Position numbers and translations under genes: made by a program | Assembly: GCA_964560325.1 (NCBI GenBank) | Contig: CAZLLV010000027.1 | Location: 1-5,427 of the forward strand | Length of the DNA: 5,427 nt | Source of the DNA: CAZLLV01 sp964560325 | GTDB lineage: Bacteria > Acidobacteriota > Thermoanaerobaculia > Multivoradales > DATKCC01 | Reading direction: 5' to 3' | The notes under the pieces: generated by a model | Databases searched by the model: none | Told to the model about the DNA's origin: nothing | Seen by the model: only the letters and a program-made list of their open reading frames with translations | In this document: piece after piece, positions 1 through 5,426 of the stretch | Layout: every line of letters begins with the position of its first letter | Numbering within the stretch: the stretch's first letter is position 1

Positions 1-1
1 G

Positions 2-439
2 CCCGATCATCTCGCCGGCCGGGTGCTGGAGCTCGACTACAAGACCCTGCGCCACCCCGGGCACTGGGACTGGGTGCGGCAAAGGATCGACGAGCTCGGA
101 GACGGAGAGCCGGAAGCGCGGATCGCGGCGCTCGAGCGGGAGATGCTGCGGACGATTCCGCAGGTCGAGGCCGACCAGGTCGTGATCTACGCGGCGGTCG
201 AGGGGCACGACCGCAGCGGCGTGCGGCGGCGCATCGACGAGCTGCTGATCGTCCGGCCGCGGCGGATCGGCGGCCACGAGATGAAGGCGATCCAGCTCAC
301 CACCGCCGCCGCGCTCGCCGAGTCGGCCCGCATGCTGCTCGCCGACGACCTCTCGGGGGTGGTGCTCCAGAGCGCGATCGAGCCGGAGCGCTGGCTCGCC
401 GGCCCGTTCGTCCGGCGGGCTTTCTACGGCGAGGGTTGA
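2..439 (+). CDS. Saccharopine dehydrogenase-family protein, C-terminal fragment
   Basis: This is the last 145 residues of a gene that starts left of the window; the reading frame is open to the first base, so the GTG at 23 is probably internal. The fragment contains LDYKTLRHPGHWDWV near its start, matching the YKT-R-PGH signature of the C-terminal domain of saccharopine dehydrogenase / lysine 6-dehydrogenase-like enzymes. It ends with the usual alpha/beta tail (GGHEMKAIQLTTAAALAE, then a GVVLQSAIEPERWLAGPF segment). Family members are NAD(P)-dependent oxidoreductases of lysine or related amino-acid metabolism, with the Rossmann domain at the N-terminus, which is not visible here. The exact substrate cannot be read from this end. 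The stop is TGA at 437-439. The gene converges on the CPBP protease gene and their 3' ends overlap by 16 bp, with no intervening terminator visible. Confidence 0.85.
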   Translation, partial: PDHLAGRVLELDYKTLRHPGHWDWVRQRIDELGDGEPEARIAALEREMLRTIPQVEADQVVIYAAVEGHDRSGVRRRIDELLIVRPRRIGGHEMKAIQLTTAAALAESARMLLADDLSGVVLQSAIEPERWLAGPFVRRAFYGEG

Positions 440-1401
440 GCGGCGCGGCGGTCGACCCGCGTCGCCAGCACGACGACCGCCGGCACCAGGAGGACGGTGA
501 GCGCCCAGCTCGCCTCGGGGCCGTAGTCGCCGCCGGTCAGCCACGCCGGGCCGGCGACCGAAAGGTCGAGCAGGTGGAAGATCTCGACCCCGCTCACCGG
601 CAGCGACAGGACCCCGGCCATGGCGAAGTTCCAGCCGCCGTGGAAGATCGTGCAGGCCAGCAGGCTCCCGGTCAGCTCCAGCGCCGCCGCCAGCATCAAG
701 CCGAGCAGGAAGGTGTTGACCAGCGCCGCCGCGTCGACCGTCTGGTTCATGGAGTGGAAGACGGCGAAGACGAGCGACGAGGCGCCGGCGGCGCTCGCCC
801 AGCTCCAGCGCTCCCGGAGCGTGCGCAAGACGTAGCCCCGGAACACCCACTCCTCGACCCCGCCCTGGACGAGGAAGCCGAGCGCCTGCACCGCGAGCAG
901 CAGAGCGCCGCCCGCCACGCCCCGGAACGGACCGGCGCCGGCCGTGAACCCCTCCGCGAGGCCGCTGCCCGCGACCTCGCCCAGCACCGCGACCGCGAGC
1001 AGCCAGAGGCCCAGGATGCCGAACGCCGCCCCGATCGCGACGAGCGCCTGGACCGAGCCGACCCGGACGCCGCCCTCGGGCGCCCGCGCCCCCAGCTCGG
1101 CCACCGTCTTGCCGTCGAACCGGCGGAGGAAGGCGACGGTGAGCGGCGCCAGGACCGGGGCGATGCAGGCGTAGACGAAGAGCGTGTAGGCGGCCGCCCC
1201 GTCTCCCTGGAGCATGGTGATCGGGTTGGTGCGCGTCAACGTCGCCCAGAGGAAGACCGCGGGGATCGCGACCACCACCTGGATCGCCAGGAAGAGAGCC
1301 AGGTAGAGCCCGACGCGCCCCACCGGATGCCAGGGCGGGCCCGGCGGGCGGGGTCGTTCCGGGCCGTCCGGGGCCGGGTTCGGGGTTCGGGGGCCGTCCA
1401 T
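424..1401 (-). CDS. CPBP family intramembrane metalloprotease (CAAX protease / Abi type)
   Basis: A 325-residue multi-pass membrane protein. All CPBP (Rce1-like) motifs are visible: EEWVFRGYVLRTL with the glutamate pair at 183-184 and arginine at 188; FAVFH with F212 and H216; and FHGGWNFA with H254 and N258. In the family these residues form the metal-dependent active site inside the membrane. Hydrophobic segments lie roughly at 29-53, 70-92, 115-141, 162-180, 203-216, 225-250, 255-272 and 296-314, after a proline-rich cytosolic N-terminus of about 28 residues. Bacterial members process prenylated or small membrane proteins, or give bacteriocin self-immunity; the substrate here is unknown. 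ATG at 1401 is the first start after the in-frame TAG of the PDZ gene (1456-1458), which supports this start although the ribosome binding site is poor. It lies 54 nt downstream of the PDZ gene on the same strand and could be co-transcribed. Confidence 0.9.
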   Translation of the reverse strand: MDGPRTPNPAPDGPERPRPPGPPWHPVGRVGLYLALFLAIQVVVAIPAVFLWATLTRTNPITMLQGDGAAAYTLFVYACIAPVLAPLTVAFLRRFDGKTVAELGARAPEGGVRVGSVQALVAIGAAFGILGLWLLAVAVLGEVAGSGLAEGFTAGAGPFRGVAGGALLLAVQALGFLVQGGVEEWVFRGYVLRTLRERWSWASAAGASSLVFAVFHSMNQTVDAAALVNTFLLGLMLAAALELTGSLLACTIFHGGWNFAMAGVLSLPVSGVEIFHLLDLSVAGPAWLTGGDYGPEASWALTVLLVPAVVVLATRVDRRAAQPSP

Positions 1402-1421
1402 TGCGGCCGGGAGCTTACCGC

Positions 1422-1449
1422 GGACGGTGCGTTCGAGCTCGCGGAGCCA
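1422..1449 (-). repeat. Direct repeat, copy of the nadE 3' coding end (distal copy)
   Basis: This 28-bp stretch between the PDZ gene and the CPBP gene matches 4712-4739 inside nadE at 25 of 28 positions, in the same orientation, with 17 contiguous identical bases (1433-1449 = 4723-4739). Read on the - strand it encodes WLRELERTV, against WLRELERNV in nadE; two of the three differences are third-codon-position changes. It does not belong to a gene here, so it looks like a remnant of a nadE tail. Chance similarity from GC-rich codon usage is not excluded. Confidence 0.55.
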
Positions 1450-1455
1450 AAGCCG

Positions 1456-2001
1456 CTACGGCCGCGGCAGACGTGAAGGAGGGTTTCCCAGAACCTGCGG
1501 CGGGCGGTGCGGAGCGTAACGTCGGATGAGTCGATCGCCGAGGGCCTTCGCCATCTCCAGGTACGGCATCCGGATCGCCCGAACGTCGAGCTCCACGCCC
1601 TTCCCGCTCCGGTCGACCTCGAGATCGAGCCGGTCACCCGGCCGGATCTCGGCGAGCAGGCGCCCGACTTCGTTCTCGGACATCTGGGCGAGCTCGGTCT
1701 CGTCGATTCGCACGATCACGTCACCCTGCCGCAGGCCCGCCCGCGCGGCCGGCCCGTCCGCGGTCACCTCCATCACCAGCAGACCGGTCGCCGAGACCCC
1801 CGGAGTCTCCGCGGTGCACGAGGTGACGATCGCACCCCACCAGCCTCGCGCCTGAAGCTCCGCCACGGCCTCCTGGACGACGGCTTCGCATTCCCGGCAC
1901 TCACGCTGCTCCTCCGCGTGGGCCGGCGCCGTTCCGACGACGAGCATGAGTGCCACGGCGAGGAGGGCGCCGACGGTGGAAAGACGGATCTCGACTCTCA
2001 T
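1456..2001 (-). CDS. Secreted small PDZ-domain protein
   Basis: A 181-residue exported protein. Residues 1-29 form a typical Sec signal peptide ending in AHA before E30. The mature N-terminus has a CxxC pair (C35, C38; CRECE), a helical stretch 39-53, then one PDZ domain at roughly 60-143: the GLLV carboxylate-binding-loop-like segment at 73-76, the HtrA-type GPAARAGLRQGDVIVRIDE at 83-101, a helix containing ENEVGRLLAEIRPGD, and a closing strand ELDVRAI. The tail (144-181) is basic and proline-rich. There is no protease or other catalytic domain, so it is probably a periplasmic binding or adaptor protein; PDZ domains typically bind free hydrophobic C-termini. The ATG overlaps the stop of the large upstream gene as ATGA and has a good ribosome binding site inside that gene, so translation is probably coupled. 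A third cysteine, C62, is unpaired by this count. The partner is unknown. Confidence 0.85.
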   Translation of the reverse strand: MRVEIRLSTVGALLAVALMLVVGTAPAHAEEQRECRECEAVVQEAVAELQARGWWGAIVTSCTAETPGVSATGLLVMEVTADGPAARAGLRQGDVIVRIDETELAQMSENEVGRLLAEIRPGDRLDLEVDRSGKGVELDVRAIRMPYLEMAKALGDRLIRRYAPHRPPQVLGNPPSRLPRP

Positions 2002-4310
2002 GGTGCTCCCCCAGGGTTCGATCGAATCGACAGGCGGAGCTCGCCGCCGGCGGAGAGAAATCCCTCGTCGCAGGAGCCCGGCCCCTGCGCTCCCTCCGGC
2101 GCGAGCAGCGAGCGAGGACAGAGCCGATACCAGCCGGGCTCGAGCTGTGGGATCCGGATGCCCTCACCGGTCCGGGCGGCGTGATCGAGGAGGCGTGACC
2201 AGCGGGCGAAGTGCTCGACCCCCACCATTGCGTCGGCGTGGATGACGACGCTGGGTTCCGGCGATTCCCCGGCATCCGCGCCGAGCGTGAGCGTGCCGCC
2301 GACGGGCTCGACCGCGATCTCCAGAGGACGGTCGGCCCCGTCCGCCCGGTGCTCGGGCGGCAGCGTGTACCCGAAGATCTTCGCCGCGAAACCCGGCGGC
2401 AGCACGAGCACGTCGAGCTCCCGCACATGAGCGGGCACCCGCGCCTCGAAGGTGCCGTCCACGGCCGTATTGACCTCGATGACTGCGGAGGGCGCCTGCT
2501 CCGAGAACGCCGGGATGAGCTGGAGCGTGGCATCGGCGACCGGCCCGGAAAGCGAAGAGACCCTGCCGTGGATGCGCCGATGGTCGGCGATCCGCAGAGT
2601 GATCTCCGGCCCCTCCTCCCCGTCCTCCAGCCGGACCGGCACCCAATCGCTCGATCCGGAGGAGCTCTCGGCGCGGAGAGTGATCGTTCCGGGTGCCAGG
2701 CCACGAAACTCGAAGCGGCCCTCGTCGTCGGCGACCTCGCTCAGCTCACGCCGCCCCGCTTCCAGCTTCACCGCCAGCAGACGCGCCTGGGGCTGAGGCT
2801 CGCCCGCGGTGTCGATCACCCGGCCTCGCAGGGTGGTGTCGGGCAGCTCGACATCGACCCGCGCCACCTTCTGACCGGACGAGCGTGCCACGGTCACCGG
2901 CTCGAGGCTCTGAACGCCTCGCCAACCGATCCGGGAGAGCTCGATCGGCCACTCGCCTTCATGCGGAAGGTACCCCCGGAATTCGCCGGCCGGATCGGCG
3001 TCGAATCGAATGCTCTCTTCACCGTGCCGGCCGCCGAACCAGAGCGTGCCGGGCAGCGGCTCGCCACCGAGCGTGAGGCGCCCTTCCACGGGCACGGCGT
3101 CGAGAAAGACGTCGAACACCTCGTGCCCCGCCTCGATCTCGACCCGCTCCAGGCGCCAACTCGGGTCGAGGTCGTTGCCGATCCTGATCAGGTACGTGCC
3201 CGGAGCCAGTCCGTCCGCCGTCCAGGCGCCACTCGCACTGGCGGTCGCCGGCACGTTCCTCACCGATTCGTGCTCGACGCCCCGCACGTGACGTGCGAGT
3301 CGGACGCGCCACGGCTGATCGTACGGGTCGAGCGGCGGCGTCAGCAGGACTTCGAGCGAGGCGGGCGGAGCCAACAGCAGAGGGTCCTCGAGCCGGTGCT
3401 CCCGAGCCTCGGCCACCTCGACCGTAGCCAGGGCACCCTCGGCGAAATCGCCGTGGCTGACCCATACGCGATACGCGCCCCGCCGCACACCCGGAACCTG
3501 AAAGAAGCCGCGCGCGTCGGTCGTGGTCCGGTACCGCCGAACCACCGCCCGCTCGCGGTTCGTCGGGCTCCGGTCCGCGGTCAAGCCGGTGGGCCGGAGC
3601 TCGATCACCGCAGCTTCGACGGGCGCCATCGTCCGCCGGTCGAGGACCGTGCCGGTCACGAAGCCTCCCGGAACGAGGTGCAGGTCCCCGAGAGCTGCCG
3701 CCCCACCCGTCTTCACCTCGACGCCCCAGCGATGCACCGGGGCGAACCCGTCACTCTCGATCCTCAGATCGAGGACGCCCACCGGGAGCTCGCAGGACAG
3801 CTTCTGCTCCTCGAGCGAACAGAACCCAACGCCGGCCAGCTCGACGGTCCCGTCCCTGGCGCCGGGCGCGGGGACCTCACGAAAGCTCGCGCGGACGCCC
3901 GCGGGCCGAGGTTCCCCGCGTGCGATCATCCGTCCGCGCACGCTACCGGTACGCCACAAGGGGAGCGAGACCCGTACGCTCTCCACCTCCGGCGGGATCT
4001 CCACGAGCCGTTCCGGCGCCCACCATCCCGATCCCTCCAACGAGAGACGGTAGGTTCCCGGCTCCGCGACGAACGTCACGGCGTCCCCAGGAACGACGTT
4101 TCGAGCTGATTCCAGCTCCCCGGTGGCTCCGTCCCGGAGCGAGAGAATCGCCCTGTCCTCGACCGGTTCTCCATCGGTCCGGGAGGCCGCCGGGTGGGGC
4201 TGAGAAGGGATCAGCTCGACCACTACCTCGGGCAGCTCCTCGGCCCGAGATCCTTCCGGAGAACCGACAAGGGCGAGCACCAGACCGGCCGAGAAGACGA
4301 GGCGCCACAT
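1998..4310 (-). CDS. Large secreted carboxypeptidase-regulatory-like / Ig-like repeat protein
   Basis: A 770-residue exported protein of tandem beta-sandwich modules. Residues 1-23 (MWRLVFSAGLVLALVGS..SRA) look like a signal peptide cleaved before EEL. Repeat units begin with a G-x-V/L strand: about 121 (SVRGRMIARGEPRPAG), 216 (FVTGTVLDRRTMAPVEAAV), 407 (PVEGRLTLGGEPLPGTL), 494 (LRGRVIDTAGEPQPQARL) and 579 (RIHGRVSSLSGPVADATL), with related Ig-like units near 25-117, 316-403 and 670-763. Several contain the D-GxF-(x)n-PGxY/PGT signature (DARGFFQVPGVRRGAYRV, DDEGRFEFRGLAPGTITL) of CarboxypepD_reg/Cna-B-like folds. No catalytic domain, membrane anchor or cell-wall sorting signal is visible, so it is likely a periplasmic or extracellular scaffold or binding protein. 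Four cysteines fall in two close pairs (164/173, 731/747), which could form disulfides. A start at 4310 is preferred over an in-frame GTG at 4376 because it begins the signal peptide and leaves the upstream peptide gene free; its Shine-Dalgarno (GGGA, 4317-4320) is weak. It follows the peptide gene by 23 nt. Ligand and function are not recognised. Confidence 0.85.
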   Translation of the reverse strand: MWRLVFSAGLVLALVGSPEGSRAEELPEVVVELIPSQPHPAASRTDGEPVEDRAILSLRDGATGELESARNVVPGDAVTFVAEPGTYRLSLEGSGWWAPERLVEIPPEVESVRVSLPLWRTGSVRGRMIARGEPRPAGVRASFREVPAPGARDGTVELAGVGFCSLEEQKLSCELPVGVLDLRIESDGFAPVHRWGVEVKTGGAAALGDLHLVPGGFVTGTVLDRRTMAPVEAAVIELRPTGLTADRSPTNRERAVVRRYRTTTDARGFFQVPGVRRGAYRVWVSHGDFAEGALATVEVAEAREHRLEDPLLLAPPASLEVLLTPPLDPYDQPWRVRLARHVRGVEHESVRNVPATASASGAWTADGLAPGTYLIRIGNDLDPSWRLERVEIEAGHEVFDVFLDAVPVEGRLTLGGEPLPGTLWFGGRHGEESIRFDADPAGEFRGYLPHEGEWPIELSRIGWRGVQSLEPVTVARSSGQKVARVDVELPDTTLRGRVIDTAGEPQPQARLLAVKLEAGRRELSEVADDEGRFEFRGLAPGTITLRAESSSGSSDWVPVRLEDGEEGPEITLRIADHRRIHGRVSSLSGPVADATLQLIPAFSEQAPSAVIEVNTAVDGTFEARVPAHVRELDVLVLPPGFAAKIFGYTLPPEHRADGADRPLEIAVEPVGGTLTLGADAGESPEPSVVIHADAMVGVEHFARWSRLLDHAARTGEGIRIPQLEPGWYRLCPRSLLAPEGAQGPGSCDEGFLSAGGELRLSIRSNPGGAP
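2006..2012 (-). promoter_or_regulatory. Ribosome binding site of the PDZ gene
   Basis: The - strand reads GGGGGAG, four bases before the ATG at 2001. It lies inside the last codons of the upstream gene (GGGGGAGCACCATGA), which fixes the PDZ start and indicates translational coupling through the ATGA overlap. Confidence 0.6.
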
Positions 4311-4333
4311 GGTCGATCCCAGACTTCGTGGCG

Positions 4334-4573
4334 TCAAACCAGCCAGTACTGGCAGCGCCCCTCGGCCCAGCACCACCCCTCGCCCGACTGGCAGTTCTCG
4401 TAATCACCGGACTGGCCCATGGTGCAGAAGTACTCGGAGCCGCTGAACCATCCGAAATCGATCAGCTCACACCTCAGGCACGGATAAGCGTTTGCCGGCG
4501 CTGACGGAATGAACGCGAACGCTACGAAAAGGACTGCCGCAGCGATCGTTCGAAGAAGCCGTTGCTTTGTCAT
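4334..4573 (-). CDS. Small secreted cysteine-rich peptide (unrecognised family)
   Basis: A 79-residue precursor. Residues 1-29 (MTKQRLLRTI then a hydrophobic core, ending APANA) are a clear Sec signal peptide; the predicted mature peptide is 50 residues starting YPCLRCE. It has six cysteines (32, 35, 50, 61, 68, 74; spacing CX2C-X14-C-X10-C-X6-C-X5-C), four tryptophans (42, 67, 69, 77) and a net charge of about -5 (seven acidic, two basic residues). It ends in the hydrophobic sequence QYWLV. The even cysteine number suggests three disulfides or a metal site. The ATG at 4573 is preferred over an in-frame upstream start (4669) because it begins the signal peptide and has an excellent AAAGGAG site five bases upstream. 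Its GC content is about 60% by hand count, lower than its neighbours. It is the first gene of the putative three-gene unit. The acidic charge argues against a typical cationic antimicrobial peptide; no function can be assigned. Confidence 0.75.
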   Translation of the reverse strand: MTKQRLLRTIAAAVLFVAFAFIPSAPANAYPCLRCELIDFGWFSGSEYFCTMGQSGDYENCQSGEGWCWAEGRCQYWLV

Positions 4574-4578
4574 CGTCG

Positions 4579-4585
4579 CTCCTTT
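4579..4585 (-). promoter_or_regulatory. Strong ribosome binding site of the peptide gene
   Basis: The - strand reads AAAGGAG, with five bases (CGACG) before the ATG at 4573. It is the best Shine-Dalgarno sequence in the window; it fixes the start of the small peptide gene and argues that the peptide is really translated. Confidence 0.8.
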
Positions 4586-4653
4586 CGGCATCCTGATCGG
4601 CTCTGCCCTGACATGGCGAGCGGTTTCGAGCCACCAGTACGACGGCAAGTTCG

Positions 4654-4682
4654 ATAGTAACATCGCCATGGCGGCTGACCAA
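4654..4682 (-). promoter_or_regulatory. Candidate extended -10 promoter for the peptide operon
   Basis: On the - strand TTGGTC (4677-4682) and TACTAT (4654-4659) are separated by exactly 17 bp, and the -10 hexamer is preceded by TGT, an extended -10 element. The -35 matches the sigma-70 consensus at only three positions; the -10 matches at four, including its most conserved first, second and last bases. The predicted start near 4647 would give a leader of about 74 nt. It lies in the only notable non-coding gap (4574-4700), after the nadE stop. In an organism with unknown sigma factors this remains a candidate. Confidence 0.4.
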
Positions 4683-4700
4683 GCAGCCGATCGGCGATGT
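4660..4700 (-). terminator. Two-tier hairpin immediately after nadE (possible terminator or regulatory site)
   Basis: Starting at the base after the nadE stop codon, an 8-bp perfect arm (ACATCGCC, 4693-4700, with GGCGATGT, 4660-4667 on the - strand) encloses a second 6-bp perfect stem (CGGCTG/CAGCCG, 4684-4689 and 4672-4677) with a 6-nt loop (CTTGGT). The stems are separated by a small internal loop (3 versus 4 nt). No run of T follows, so it is not a classical intrinsic terminator; it may still end or stabilise the nadE transcript. It overlaps the candidate -35 element in its loop. Confidence 0.5.
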
Positions 4701-5426
4701 CTACTCGTCCGGGACGTTCCGCTCGAGCTCGCGGAGCCAGACGGTCGATTCGGAGTCGCTCGGGGCGCGCCAGTCGCTGCGGGGGCTCAAGGAGCCGCCG
4801 GAGCCGACCTTGGGGCCGTTGGGCATCGCCGAGCGCTTGAACTGGCTGGTCTCGAAGAAGCGGTGGAGGAAGACGCCGAGCCACTTCTTGATCGTCGCGA
4901 GGTCGTACTCGTGCCGCAGCTCCTCCGGGAAACCGGGCGGCCAGGGACAGCGGTCGCGGTCGCCCCAGGCGTGAAGCGCGAGGAAGGCGACCTTGCTCGG
5001 GCGGAAGCCGTAGCGGGAGACGAAGTAGAGGTGGAAGTCCTGGAGCTCGTAGGGGCCGATGATCTCCTCGGTCCGCTGCGCGGGACCGTCCATCCTGCCG
5101 GCCCCGCCGCCGCTCACCGCTTCGACGGCGGCCGGGACCAGCTCAGGCGAGATCTCGGTCGCGAGGATGTCGCGCAGCACGTCGTTCGCCTCCGGCAGGA
5201 GGCCGGTCTCGACGATCCAGCGGATCAGGTGCTGGATCAGCGTCTTCGGCACCGAGGCGTTGACGTTGTAGTGCGACATCTGGTCGCCGACGCCGTAGGT
5301 CGTCCAGCCGAGCGCCAGCTCCGAGAGGTCGCCCGTGCCGACGACGAGCCCCCGGTGGTGGTTCGCGAGCCGGAAGAGGTGCGACGTGCGCTCGCCGGCC
5401 TGCACGTTCTCGAAGGTCACGTCGTG
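4701..5426 (-). CDS. nadE: Glutamine-dependent NAD+ synthetase, C-terminal part (partial)
   Basis: The last 241 residues of NadE; the frame is open to the right edge of the window and the GTG at 5420 is internal. The enzyme performs the last step of NAD+ biosynthesis in the cytosol: ATP-dependent amidation of deamido-NAD+ with ammonia from glutamine. Visible conserved stretches, counted from the window edge, are VTFENVQAGERTSHLFR (3-19), GTGDLSELALGW (30-41), YGVGDQMSHYNVNASVPKTL (44-63), IGPYELQDFHLYFVSRYGFR (123-142) and SQFKRSAMPNGPKV then LSPRSDWRAPSD (195-224). These match the long two-domain class (as in mycobacterial NadE, about 680 aa), whose N-terminal glutaminase domain and ATP-binding SGG-DS loop would lie outside the window. 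A glycine-rich stretch (SGGGAGRMDG, about 105-114) looks longer than in relatives I remember. The stop is TAG at 4701-4703, followed directly by a hairpin. The final WLRELERNV coding sequence recurs downstream of the PDZ gene. Confidence 0.95.
   Translation of the reverse strand, partial: HDVTFENVQAGERTSHLFRLANHHRGLVVGTGDLSELALGWTTYGVGDQMSHYNVNASVPKTLIQHLIRWIVETGLLPEANDVLRDILATEISPELVPAAVEAVSGGGAGRMDGPAQRTEEIIGPYELQDFHLYFVSRYGFRPSKVAFLALHAWGDRDRCPWPPGFPEELRHEYDLATIKKWLGVFLHRFFETSQFKRSAMPNGPKVGSGGSLSPRSDWRAPSDSESTVWLRELERNVPDE
4712..4739 (-). repeat. Direct repeat inside the nadE 3' end (proximal copy)
   Basis: This coding stretch (WLRELERNV, ending nine bases before the stop codon) is repeated at 1422-1449 with 25 of 28 identities in the same orientation. 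The two copies bracket the peptide, large repeat protein and PDZ genes at a distance of 3,290 bp. An insertion using the 3' end of a housekeeping gene as a target would leave this arrangement; no integrase gene is present in the window. Confidence 0.55.

Noticed and set aside
1402..1455. Terminator after the PDZ gene or promoter for the CPBP gene
   Set aside because: No hairpin with a T-run and no convincing -35/-10 pair; only the nadE-like repeat is visible there.
436..1476. A 346-codon open frame on the + strand antisense to the CPBP protease
   Set aside because: Composition is almost entirely R, E, Q, D, P and A without hydrophobic core patterns, while the opposite strand encodes all CPBP motifs.
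2211..4109. A 632-codon open frame on the + strand antisense to the large repeat protein
   Set aside because: It is rich in R, P, G and H with no domain, signal peptide or ribosome binding site, as expected for the mirror frame of a GC-rich gene. The - strand frame has a signal peptide and clear repeat modules.
4311..4376. Upstream extension of the large repeat protein to a start at 4376
   Set aside because: It would overlap the peptide gene, add 22 residues ahead of a good signal peptide and bury it; the ATG at 4310 is the better start.
4599..4632. Possible riboswitch or structured leader (GGCTC/GAGCC pairing) upstream of the peptide gene
   Set aside because: Only a 5-bp stem with a 24-nt loop, and no riboswitch consensus I know could be matched.
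4574..4669. N-terminal extension of the peptide to a start at 4669
   Set aside because: It would displace the signal peptide from the N-terminus, and the AAAGGAG at 4579-4585 points to the ATG at 4573.
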